Source: CAYTQK01 sp964439745 (GTDB taxonomy: Bacteria; Desulfobacterota; Desulfobacteria; Desulfobacterales; Desulfosudaceae). Taken from it: 7,846 nucleotides of DNA. The notes beneath the pieces were generated by a model. It worked only from the letters and a program-made list of their open reading frames with translations. It did no database searches and was not told the origin of the DNA. The position numbers were made by a program, and so were the translations under genes. The stretch spans positions 1 through 7,846 of the forward strand of contig CAYTQK010000157.1 in NCBI GenBank assembly GCA_964439745.1. The letters are read 5' to 3'. Positions 1 through 6,092 of the stretch are shown here, in pieces (position 1 is the stretch's first letter; each line of letters begins with the position of its first letter).

Positions 1-60
1 ATATTTTTATTATTTGACGGGCATAACATTTTTTAAACTTTTTACGAAGCCATCACCGGT

Positions 61-77
61 TATTGGTCATACCAATA
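61..77. promoter_or_regulatory. Putative GntR-family (PdhR/FadR-like) operator
   Basis: TATTGGTCATACCAATA is a perfect inverted repeat with 7-base arms and a 3-base centre. Its core ATTGGT-N3-ACCAAT fits the known operator pattern of the FadR subfamily of GntR regulators, in particular PdhR (AATTGGTNNNACCAATT). The dyad is seen directly. The regulator family is inferred from the match, and no regulator gene lies in the window. A TATAAG hexamer at 95-100 would place this dyad over the -35 region of a possible promoter. It could control the ETF operon about 280 bases downstream or a divergent gene off the left edge. Confidence 0.5.
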
Positions 78-112
78 TCCTTATCACACAACAGTATAAG
101 TGCAAGCAGGAA

Positions 113-161
113 AAAACCGGGGCAACGCCTTTGCGAACCACACGGTTTTGTTATTTTTTTT
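113..161 (+). terminator. Possible terminator or attenuator hairpin in the leader
   Basis: AAAACCG (113-119) pairs with CGGTTTT (143-149). Between them a small inner hairpin can form (CGC-CTTT-GCG around 126-135), and a T-rich tract follows at 151-161. The outer stem is only 7 bp with a long loop, so the structure is weaker than the terminator after etfA. It could end transcription from an upstream gene outside the window. If the promoter at about 95-100 is real, it could instead act as a leader attenuator for the ETF operon. Confidence 0.3.
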
Positions 162-231
162 GACTTCTGTAAAAAACCGCCCTCATCCGCCCCGGCCGAC
201 ATCATAACAGCCGTTATTACGGACTTTTTTC

Positions 232-260
232 TTGACGCCAAAAGATTGATCATATACAAA
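232..260 (+). promoter_or_regulatory. Candidate sigma70 promoter of the ETF operon
   Basis: TTGACG (232-237, 5 of 6 to consensus) is followed after 17 bases by TACAAA (255-260, 4 of 6). TATACA at 253-258 is an alternative -10 with a 15-base spacer. A start near position 267 would leave a leader of about 95 bases before the ATG at 360. The call rests only on hexamer match and spacing. Confidence 0.4.
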
Positions 261-359
261 GAAAGTTTATTTGTCAGCAATATCAAGATTAGCGTGCGGC
301 CGTCGACCCGGTCGTATCAATAAGGGCGACAAGACAATCTGTTAACGAAAGAGGTTGTA

Positions 360-2423
360 ATGGAAACATTATTTTTGGTAAGTCCGGCTGAATTTACGTT
401 TCTGGGGATTCCCACGGTTATCTTTTCTTTGTTGATTCCCGTCATCGGCGTGGGATGTTTTGCCTATATCATGGCCAGGCGGGTGGCCCCGCTCGTCAAG
501 GCCGCCCCTGATCACCGCTTTGACCGGATTCCGGAACGGATCTTCCGCGTCATCAAGCTCTGGCTGCTGCAATGGCGGCAACCCCGCTACATGACCGCCG
601 GGGTGCTGCACATCATGATTTTCATCGGTTTTCTGGTATTATCAATCCGTTCCACGGAGCTGGTCATCCTGGGCGTCTCGGAAGACTTCACCTTTCCGCT
701 GATGGACAGCTTCCTGGGCGACGTGTACAACGTACTCAAGGATTATGCCGCCACCGTGGTGCTGGTGGCCTGTGTCATCGCCGCCTATCGCCGCGGCATC
801 GTCAAACCGGAACGGTACAAGGTGCCGGAAAAATACGGTCATGACCATACCGGTGAGGCCATTTTCGTGCTGGGACTGATTTGCACCCTGATGATCGCGG
901 AAAGCCTGTTTGAAGCCAGCCACGTGGCCGCTTCCGGCCATGACGTTTTCCTGGCCCCGCTCTCCCTGGTCTGGTTCGAAGAACTGATTCTCTCCGGCGC
1001 CTCTCCCAAGGTCTTGCAGGCCATCCACATCCTGTCCTACTATGTCCATGATATCGTTTTCTTCTTTTTCCTCTGCTTTCTGCCCATGGGCAAACATTTT
1101 CACGTCATCACCTCCATCTTCAATGTTTTCTTCATGCGCCTGGACAAAGGCACCACCAAGCCGGTCCGCTATGATGTCTCCGATGAGCAGCTGGACGACC
1201 TGGAATCGTTCGGCGTTAAGAAGCTGGAGGACTTCACCTGGAAGCACCTGCTCGATTTTTACTCCTGCGCCGACTGCGGCCGCTGCTCGGACCAGTGTCC
1301 GGCCAATGCCGTTGGCCGGCCCCTGTCACCCCGGTTCATCACCATCAAGGGCCGCGACAAGATCTTTGCCAATTATCCCCTGCGGGGCGCCTTTGCGGAG
1401 AGCAAACCGCTGATGGGGGATATTTATGAAGAAGATGAGATCTGGTCCTGTACCACCTGCGGTGCCTGCGAGGAGGAATGCCCCCTGGGCATTGAGTATA
1501 TCAATAAAATCGTCGACCTGCGCCGGGGCATGGTGGACGAGGGCATGGTACCCCAGTCCCTGCAGAAACCCTTGAGCGCCCTGGAAAAACGGGGCAATGC
1601 CTGGGGCAAGATGGAAAAGAAGCGGGCTGAATGGACCAAGGAAAAAGAATTCGCCGCTGACTGCGAAGTCAAGGTCCTGGAGAAAAAAGAAACTGCGGAA
1701 ACACTCTATTTCGTGGACAGCATTTCCTCCTATGACGACCGCATGCAGGACCTGGCCCGGGCCACGGCCCGGATTCTGCATGCCGGCGGAACCGACTTCG
1801 GCGTTCTGGGCAAGAAGGAAAAGGACAGCGGCAATGAAGTCCGCCGTTTCGGTGAAGAGATGCTCTTCCAGACCCTGCGGGACCAGAACATCGAGGCCAT
1901 TCTGGAATCCGGCGCGGAACGTATCGTCACGGCCGACCCCCATGCCCTGAACGTCATCAAAAAAGATTACAACAACAAGGATCTGCCGCCCATCGAACAT
2001 CTCAGCCAGTACGTGGTTCGAAAACTCCAGTCCGGCGATCTGCGCTTCAAGCCGGTCCAGGAGTCGGGCAAGATCTATACCTATCATGACCCCTGCTACC
2101 TGGGCCGTCACAATGAAATCTATGATGAGCCCCGGGAAGCCATGGATGCCATCCCCGGCCTGCAGCGGGTGGAAATGATGAAGAGCCGGGACCGCTCCTT
2201 CTGCTGCGGCGGCGGCGGGCTGATGCTATTCTATGAACCGGAGGAAGAGGAACGCATGGGTGTTCTGCGGGTACGGATGGCGGCCGAGGCCGGCGCCAAC
2301 GTCATTGTTACCGCCTGCCCCTTCTGCCTGGTCAACATGGAAGATGCCATCAAAGTGGCCAAGATGGAAGATACCATGGTGGCAATCGACTTTTCCGAAC
2401 TGATCGCCAACCATTTGGAGTAA
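360..2423 (+). CDS. ETF:(methyl)menaquinone oxidoreductase-like membrane Fe-S protein (EMO/EtfD type)
   Basis: This 687-residue protein probably takes electrons from reduced EtfAB and passes them to menaquinone. The N-terminal part has about five hydrophobic helices (roughly 17-39, 80-104, 126-143, 166-186, 217-243) and resembles the NarI/heme b membrane domain. H84, H223, H230, H246 and H248 are possible heme ligands. Basic loops at 40-75 and 144-152 suggest the N-terminus outside and the Fe-S part in the cytoplasm. Two [4Fe-4S] motifs follow: C303/C306/C309/C313-P and C364/C367/C370/C374-P. The C-terminal CCG domain is complete (C579, C615-C616-GGGG, C653/C656), as in HdrB/HdrD relatives. 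The preceding CCG-like domain (about 448-560) keeps the fold-typical sequence but has S454, D489, D526 and A529 where cysteines are expected. The ATG at 360 has AAAGAGG five bases upstream. Its place just before etfBA matches EMO (DUF224) loci of fatty-acid or aromatic-acid degrading anaerobes. The quinone-linked role is inferred from family and context. Confidence 0.88.
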   Translation: METLFLVSPAEFTFLGIPTVIFSLLIPVIGVGCFAYIMARRVAPLVKAAPDHRFDRIPERIFRVIKLWLLQWRQPRYMTAGVLHIMIFIGFLVLSIRSTELVILGVSEDFTFPLMDSFLGDVYNVLKDYAATVVLVACVIAAYRRGIVKPERYKVPEKYGHDHTGEAIFVLGLICTLMIAESLFEASHVAASGHDVFLAPLSLVWFEELILSGASPKVLQAIHILSYYVHDIVFFFFLCFLPMGKHFHVITSIFNVFFMRLDKGTTKPVRYDVSDEQLDDLESFGVKKLEDFTWKHLLDFYSCADCGRCSDQCPANAVGRPLSPRFITIKGRDKIFANYPLRGAFAESKPLMGDIYEEDEIWSCTTCGACEEECPLGIEYINKIVDLRRGMVDEGMVPQSLQKPLSALEKRGNAWGKMEKKRAEWTKEKEFAADCEVKVLEKKETAETLYFVDSISSYDDRMQDLARATARILHAGGTDFGVLGKKEKDSGNEVRRFGEEMLFQTLRDQNIEAILESGAERIVTADPHALNVIKKDYNNKDLPPIEHLSQYVVRKLQSGDLRFKPVQESGKIYTYHDPCYLGRHNEIYDEPREAMDAIPGLQRVEMMKSRDRSFCCGGGGLMLFYEPEEEERMGVLRVRMAAEAGANVIVTACPFCLVNMEDAIKVAKMEDTMVAIDFSELIANHLE

Positions 2424-2485
2424 TAACCTGACAACAGCAAGCAGGATTTTATGGGCTAATTTTGAAAACAGTTGGGAGGATGAAC

Positions 2486-3277
2486 ATGGAAATTTTAGTA
2501 TGCGTCAAACGTGTCCCCGACACCGAGGAAAACGAGATCGAATTGAACAGCGCCGGCAACGATATTGATCGGGATGATCTTGTTTACTCGGTAAATGAAT
2601 GGGACAATTACGCGGTAGAAGAGGCCATTCAGATTGTCGACAAGGTCGGTGGCAGCGTCACGGTGGTCACTGTCGGCGATGAAGAGTCCGAGGAAGTGCT
2701 GCGCCGGGAAATGGCCATGGGCGCCGAAAACGGCATCCTGGTGGAAGACGAGGCCATGGAGGGTTCAGACGGCCGGGGCATCGCCACCGCCTTGAAAGGC
2801 GTGGTGGAAAAGGGAAATTACGACCTGATCATGACCGGCGCCCAGGCCGACGCCGGGGCCGCCCAGGTCGGCGGCATGCTGGCCGCGCTGCTGGACATGC
2901 CCTATGCCTCCCTGGTCAACAGTATCGAAGTGGTGGACGACAAAAAACTCAAGGTGGGACGCGAGATCGAAGGCGGCAACCAGGAGATGAGTGAAATCGA
3001 GCTGCCCTGCGTGCTGTCCATCCAGACCGGCATCAACGAACCCCGCTATGTCGGGATCCGGGGCATCCGCAAAGTGGCTTCCGTGGAAATCCCCACCTAC
3101 GGCCTGTCCGACATCGGCGTGGACGCCGGCTCCGTGGGCGCTGCCGCTGCCAAGACCAAGCATGTCGACTACTTCGTGCCCGAATCCGGCGAAGGCGCTG
3201 AAATGCTCGAAGGCAGCATGGATGAAATCGTGGACAAACTGGTCGAAATCCTCAAGTCCAAAGGAGGTATCAAGTAA
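2486..3277 (+). CDS. etfB: Electron transfer flavoprotein, beta subunit
   Basis: EtfB pairs with EtfA to form the soluble FAD-containing electron carrier between acyl-CoA dehydrogenases and the membrane oxidoreductase encoded upstream. The protein is 263 residues, usual for the family. It opens with the typical MEILVCVKRVPDT (1-13) and shows the family pattern NEWDNYAVEEA (37-47), the TVVTVGDEESEEVLR segment (59-73) and the nucleotide-binding stretch TGAQADAGAAQVGGMLAALL (117-136). The ATG at 2486 is chosen because GGGAGG (2474-2479) lies six bases upstream. An in-frame TTG at 2462 would add eight residues that fit no EtfB and would place the ribosome binding site inside the gene. The gap to the oxidoreductase gene is 62 bases with no terminator, and the stop codon overlaps the start of etfA. 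The sequence alone does not show whether this ETF bifurcates electrons. I see no bifurcation partner genes in the window. Confidence 0.95.
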   Translation: MEILVCVKRVPDTEENEIELNSAGNDIDRDDLVYSVNEWDNYAVEEAIQIVDKVGGSVTVVTVGDEESEEVLRREMAMGAENGILVEDEAMEGSDGRGIATALKGVVEKGNYDLIMTGAQADAGAAQVGGMLAALLDMPYASLVNSIEVVDDKKLKVGREIEGGNQEMSEIELPCVLSIQTGINEPRYVGIRGIRKVASVEIPTYGLSDIGVDAGSVGAAAAKTKHVDYFVPESGEGAEMLEGSMDEIVDKLVEILKSKGGIK

Positions 3278-4239
3278 TGGCTCAGATTTTTGCATATATC
3301 GGACATAAGAATGGCGTGGTGGATGATTCCGCCCTGGAGTTAATCACGGCCGCGAAAAAGATTGATGCCGCCGGCGCCGAAGTTAACGCGATTGTCGTCG
3401 GATCCGGCGTGGACGCCGTGTGTGAAGAGATGGCGGCCTCCTACAAGGAAGTCTGGAAAATCGACAAAGACGAAGTCGCCTACCCCAACGCGGAAATCAT
3501 CCGCGGCATGCTGGTCAATATCCTGCCCGGCGACGCCGTGGTGCTGATGGCCCATGATACCTTCAGCATGGATCTCGGTCCCGGCCTGGCCATCAAGATG
3601 GATGCCGCCTATAATGCCGACGTGGTCGACTTTGAAGGCCTGGACGGCTCCACCCTGAAAACCATCCGCCAGGAGTTCGGCGGCCAGGTCAACACCCACG
3701 TCACCTGTGACATTGCCGGCGGGGCTGTCATCACCGTCCGCCCCGGCGCCTTTGAGCCGGATGAAAGCAAGAGTGCCGGCGGTTCGGTGGTGGACAAGAC
3801 CGCCGATGCCGGTGACGTCACTGCCAAGCGGAAATTCCTGGAAGTGGTCGCAGCCGAAGTGGGTGACGTTGACATCACCAAGGCGGATGTGCTGGTCTCC
3901 ATCGGCCGCGGTATCGAGGACGAGGAAAACATCGAACTGGCCCAGGAACTGGCCGATGCCATGGGCGCGGTGGTCTCCTGCTCCCGGCCCATCGTCGACG
4001 CCAAATGGCTGGAAAAATCCCGCCAGGTCGGCACCTCCGGCCAGACCGTCAAGCCGAACATTTACATGGCGCTGGGTATCAGCGGTTCCTTCCAGCATCT
4101 GGGTGGCGTCAAGGGCGGTTACATGATCGCCGTCAACAAGAACCCCAAGGCCCCGATTTTCCAGGTGGCTGACGTGGGCGTGGTGGCCGACATCCTGGAA
4201 CTGATGCCGGAACTGACGGAAAAAGTTAAGGAGGCATAA
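3277..4239 (+). CDS. etfA: Electron transfer flavoprotein, alpha subunit
   Basis: EtfA carries the main FAD of the EtfAB heterodimer. At 320 residues it has normal length, and it has no extra ferredoxin domain of the kind found in some anaerobic homologs. The N-terminal domain is followed by VRPGAF, then the C-terminal FAD domain with its usual motifs: SIGRGI (208-213), SRP-x-VD (236-241), QVGTSGQTVKP (250-260), GISGSFQH (267-274) and VNKNPKAPIFQVAD (286-299). The start ATG at 3277 shares its A with the etfB stop codon (TAATG). It has a near-ideal site, AAGGAGGT (3261-3268), eight bases upstream, so the two subunits are probably made by coupled translation in equal amounts. Codons are strongly C/G-ending, as expected of a highly expressed gene in this genome. 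A strong intrinsic terminator follows about 85 bases after the stop, making this the last gene of the operon. Confidence 0.95.
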   Translation: MAQIFAYIGHKNGVVDDSALELITAAKKIDAAGAEVNAIVVGSGVDAVCEEMAASYKEVWKIDKDEVAYPNAEIIRGMLVNILPGDAVVLMAHDTFSMDLGPGLAIKMDAAYNADVVDFEGLDGSTLKTIRQEFGGQVNTHVTCDIAGGAVITVRPGAFEPDESKSAGGSVVDKTADAGDVTAKRKFLEVVAAEVGDVDITKADVLVSIGRGIEDEENIELAQELADAMGAVVSCSRPIVDAKWLEKSRQVGTSGQTVKPNIYMALGISGSFQHLGGVKGGYMIAVNKNPKAPIFQVADVGVVADILELMPELTEKVKEA

Positions 4240-4323
4240 CCAGCAGCGGGGCGCGGCTGCCGGCCGTGCCGTTGACCGCAAAAAAATCGTCCGGCCACCT
4301 AATTCCCGTGGTTCGCATAACAG

Positions 4324-4362
4324 AAAAAACCGCCGGCTGTTTATCAGTCGGCGGTTTTTTTT
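4324..4362 (+). terminator. Rho-independent terminator of the ETF operon
   Basis: CCGCCGGCTG (4330-4339) pairs with CAGTCGGCGG (4345-4354), with one G-T wobble, around the 5-base loop TTTAT. A run of eight T follows (4355-4362). Six A upstream (4324-4329) extend the stem, so the structure could in principle also stop transcription coming from the other direction. Its position about 90-120 bases after etfA and before the dnaJ promoter fits the end of the first operon. Confidence 0.9.
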
Positions 4363-4429
4363 CGGCCGGAATTGCTGCAAGCAGCCTCACCATTCACGGT
4401 TGATCATCGCCGCCGCCGGGATTGAATAC

Positions 4430-4458
4430 TTGACAGTAGGACGCTTACTGTTTATTTT
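4430..4458 (+). promoter_or_regulatory. Candidate sigma70 promoter of the dnaJ-like gene
   Basis: A perfect -35 hexamer TTGACA (4430-4435) is followed after 17 bases by TATTTT (4453-4458, 4 of 6). It lies in an AT-rich stretch after the terminator and about 75 bases before the likely start codon. A CIRCE element (TTAGCACTC-N9-GAGTGCTAA) is not present, and I see no good sigma32-type promoter. Confidence 0.55.
4433..4451. promoter_or_regulatory. Dyad between -35 and -10 of the dnaJ-like gene, possible operator
   Basis: ACAGTA (4433-4438) and TACTGT (4446-4451) form a perfect 6-bp inverted repeat with a 7-base centre. It fills the spacer of the candidate promoter and overlaps the end of its -35 box, which is a classic place for a repressor site. 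I do not recognise the regulator. Six-base arms can arise by chance, so this is a weak call. Confidence 0.3.
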
Positions 4459-4534
4459 TAAATAAGTTTGAATAAAATTCCGAAAGTTAAATGGGCATCA
4501 GACAATTTCCGCCCATGAGGGTGAGGTGATGGAT

Positions 4535-5458
4535 ATGGCGCAAGATGATTATTATAAAATTCTGGGCGTGAATAAAAATGCGTCCGATGACGAAATAAAA
4601 AAAGCATATCGCAAGCTGGCCATGAAATATCATCCCGATCATTACCAGGGGGATGAAAAAAAGGAAGCCGAAGAAAAATTCAAAAAAATCAGTGAAGCGT
4701 ATGCAGTGCTGAAAGACAAGGAAAAACGCCAGCAGTACGACACGTACGGTGACAGCGATTTTCGTCAACGCTATTCCCAGGAAGACATTTTCAACAATTT
4801 TGATTTTTCCGATATTCTGCGGGAATTCGGATTCGGCGGCGGTAATTTTTTTACCGGCGGCGGCAAGGGCCGGGGGCGTCGCTTCACCTATACCAGCGGC
4901 GGTCCTTTTGGCGGGGCGGCGCAGCAGCCCCAGGTCAAAGGGGAGGACCTGGTCTATGAGCTCCCCCTGTCGCTGCACGAAATAGTGACCGGAACGACCA
5001 AGCCGGTTTCCCTGCGTCATGGCGGGCAGGTGGATAAGATCAATGTCAAGATTCCGCCGGGAATGATCAGCGGCAAAAAAATCCGTCTGGCCGGAAAGGG
5101 GCAGCCCAGCCAGTTCGGCGGTCCGCCGGGTGATCTGTACATCCGCTCCCGGGTCACCGATACAAGTCCCTATACGGTCGACGAATACGATCTTTATATC
5201 ACCCGCACGGTAAAATTGACCGATGCCCTGCTGGGCACGAAGATCGCCGTTCCTTCCGTAACCGGCGGGGATCTGAGCCTGCGGGTGCCGCCGGGAACCA
5301 AGCACAAAAACAAGCTCCGCCTGTCCGGACAGGGGATTCCGCACATGAAAGGCAAGGGCCGGGGAAATCTTTATGTGGAGATCCAGGTGGAGATGCCGGC
5401 CAAACTGACCGGCCAGCAGGAAGAGCTGGTCCGGAAGTTGGCTGAAACCGGCCTGTAA
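4535..5458 (+). CDS. Class B DnaJ / CbpA-type co-chaperone (Hsp40)
   Basis: This is a J-domain protein that should stimulate DnaK ATPase activity and deliver unfolded clients in the cytoplasm. The 307 residues contain an N-terminal J domain (about 5-70) with the essential HPD triad at 33-35, then a Gly/Phe-rich linker (about 94-125). Two substrate-binding beta domains follow from about 137 (for example NVKIPPGM and LRVPPGTKHKNKLRLSGQGI). The CxxCxGxG zinc-finger repeats of true DnaJ are absent, and there is no cysteine in that region, so this is the class B/CbpA type. ATG 4535 is chosen because it gives the usual MAQDDYYKILGV start and because GAGGTGAT (4523-4530), fully complementary to the 16S 3' end, lies just upstream. 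GTG 4526 and ATG 4529 in the same frame are possible alternatives. The gene has its own promoter, and neither dnaK nor grpE is nearby. Confidence 0.92.
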   Translation: MAQDDYYKILGVNKNASDDEIKKAYRKLAMKYHPDHYQGDEKKEAEEKFKKISEAYAVLKDKEKRQQYDTYGDSDFRQRYSQEDIFNNFDFSDILREFGFGGGNFFTGGGKGRGRRFTYTSGGPFGGAAQQPQVKGEDLVYELPLSLHEIVTGTTKPVSLRHGGQVDKINVKIPPGMISGKKIRLAGKGQPSQFGGPPGDLYIRSRVTDTSPYTVDEYDLYITRTVKLTDALLGTKIAVPSVTGGDLSLRVPPGTKHKNKLRLSGQGIPHMKGKGRGNLYVEIQVEMPAKLTGQQEELVRKLAETGL

Positions 5459-5480
5459 GCGGACCAAAAAACACAACATA

Positions 5481-5513
5481 TTGACAAAATAAATTGTTTA
5501 CGATAGTAAAAAA
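5481..5513 (+). promoter_or_regulatory. Candidate hpt promoter with overlapping dyad
   Basis: TTGACA (5481-5486) is a perfect -35 box. Seventeen bases later TAGTAA (5504-5509) matches a -10 box only moderately (3 of 6). Over this weak -10 lies a near-palindrome, TTGTTTACGATAGTAAAAAA (5494-5513). Its perfect core is TTTAC-GATA-GTAAA and one outer pair is mismatched. The site lies in the 100-base AT-rich gap between the dnaJ-like gene and hpt, with no terminator before it, so read-through from the upstream gene is also possible. The dyad may be an operator for an unknown regulator. Confidence 0.4.
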
Positions 5514-5558
5514 TGATATATCCGGTAATCGGGTGACCATTCCCGCGGGGAGAGGATA

Positions 5559-6077
5559 ATGCCGGAATGGGAACTGTTCTATCCGGCGCATGAGATCCGG
5601 AAACAGGTTACGGCCCTGGCCCGCCGGATTTCATCGGATTATGATAACAATGAAATCACAGCCATTTGTGTATTGAAAGGAGCCGTTGTCTTTTTTGCGG
5701 ATCTGATGCGGGCACTTACCCTCCCGGTGACAATGGACTTTATCGGGGCAACCAGTTATGGTGCCAAAACCGCCTCCTCCGGGGATCTTCAATTCACAAA
5801 ACGACTCGATTCTGATATAACCGGCAAGCAGATTTTACTGATCGAAGACATTGTTGATACGGGCAAAACAACAGCGGCTGTCCGCGATTATCTTTTGTCC
5901 TGCGATCCCGCGCAGGTCAAAATTTGTGCCTTGATAAGCAAAACCGAACGCCGGAACGAGCCGATTCATATTGATTATGCCGGGTTTGCGGTGGACAGGG
6001 GCTTTCTTGTCGGCTATGGGATGGATTTCAACGAACGATACCGGGAACTGGATGACATTTATCGCCTAACCTACTAA
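5559..6077 (+). CDS. hpt: Hypoxanthine (hypoxanthine-guanine) phosphoribosyltransferase
   Basis: This purine salvage enzyme converts hypoxanthine (and usually guanine) plus PRPP to IMP or GMP in the cytoplasm. The 172 residues match the usual bacterial length. Seen in order are the LKG loop (39-41), SYG (66-68) in the flexible active-site loop, and the PRPP-binding signature LLIEDIVDTGKT (93-104) with the acidic pair E96-D97. The LISKTERR segment with the base-contacting lysine follows, then the C-terminal VGYGMDFNERYRELDDIY motif. The ATG at 5559 is preceded by a purine-rich GGGGAGAGGA (5547-5556), which serves as ribosome binding site. The reading frame ends with three stop codons in a row, TAA-TAA-TGA (6075-6083). 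The codons are richer in A/T than those of etfBA, which suggests more modest expression. The next gene starts only 15 bases after the first stop, so they are probably co-transcribed. Confidence 0.95.
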   Translation: MPEWELFYPAHEIRKQVTALARRISSDYDNNEITAICVLKGAVVFFADLMRALTLPVTMDFIGATSYGAKTASSGDLQFTKRLDSDITGKQILLIEDIVDTGKTTAAVRDYLLSCDPAQVKICALISKTERRNEPIHIDYAGFAVDRGFLVGYGMDFNERYRELDDIYRLTY

Positions 6078-6092
6078 TAATGAGGGAATCTG

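Larger units (their letters stand above)
1..359. other. Non-coding leader upstream of the ETF operon
   Basis: This AT-rich stretch of about 360 bases holds no convincing gene. The short open frames in it (63-323 on +, 53-286 on -) lack a ribosome binding site, and their translations look like no family I know. It contains a perfect 17-base dyad at 61-77, a possible -10 hexamer TATAAG at 95-100, a hairpin followed by a T-tract at 113-161, a promoter-like pair at 232-260, and a small perfect dyad CGACC-C-GGTCG at 304-314. The ribosome binding site of the next gene (AAAGAGG, 348-354) closes the region. It is probably the regulatory region of the ETF operon. The first part may also include the 3' flank of a gene lying outside the window. 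Confidence 0.6.

Noticed and set aside
53..286. Open frame of 77 codons on the - strand in the leader
   Set aside because: It has no convincing ribosome binding site, its composition is what random AT-rich DNA would give, and it overlaps the regulatory signals.
304..314. Small perfect dyad CGACC-C-GGTCG before the first gene as an operator
   Set aside because: Five-base GC-rich arms are easily met by chance and no known operator pattern fits. It is mentioned in the leader entry only.
63..323. Open frame of 86 codons on the + strand in the leader
   Set aside because: It starts with TTG inside the operator dyad, has no ribosome binding site, and its translation resembles no known family. It spans the candidate promoter.
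2462..2485. Upstream TTG start for etfB, giving eight extra residues
   Set aside because: The ribosome binding site GGGAGG would lie inside the coding sequence, and the extra residues do not fit the family start MEILVCVKRVPD.
3340..4380. Long antisense open frame (346 codons) opposite etfA, running into the terminator
   Set aside because: Long antisense frames arise here from the C/G-ending codon bias of etfA. The translation is His/Gly/Asp-rich shadow sequence without family features, and it crosses the terminator hairpin.
5428..5471. Inverted repeat GGTCCG/CGGACC at the end of the dnaJ-like gene as a terminator
   Set aside because: The stem is 6 bp with a 26-base loop and is followed by A residues instead of T on the + strand, so it does not have terminator form.
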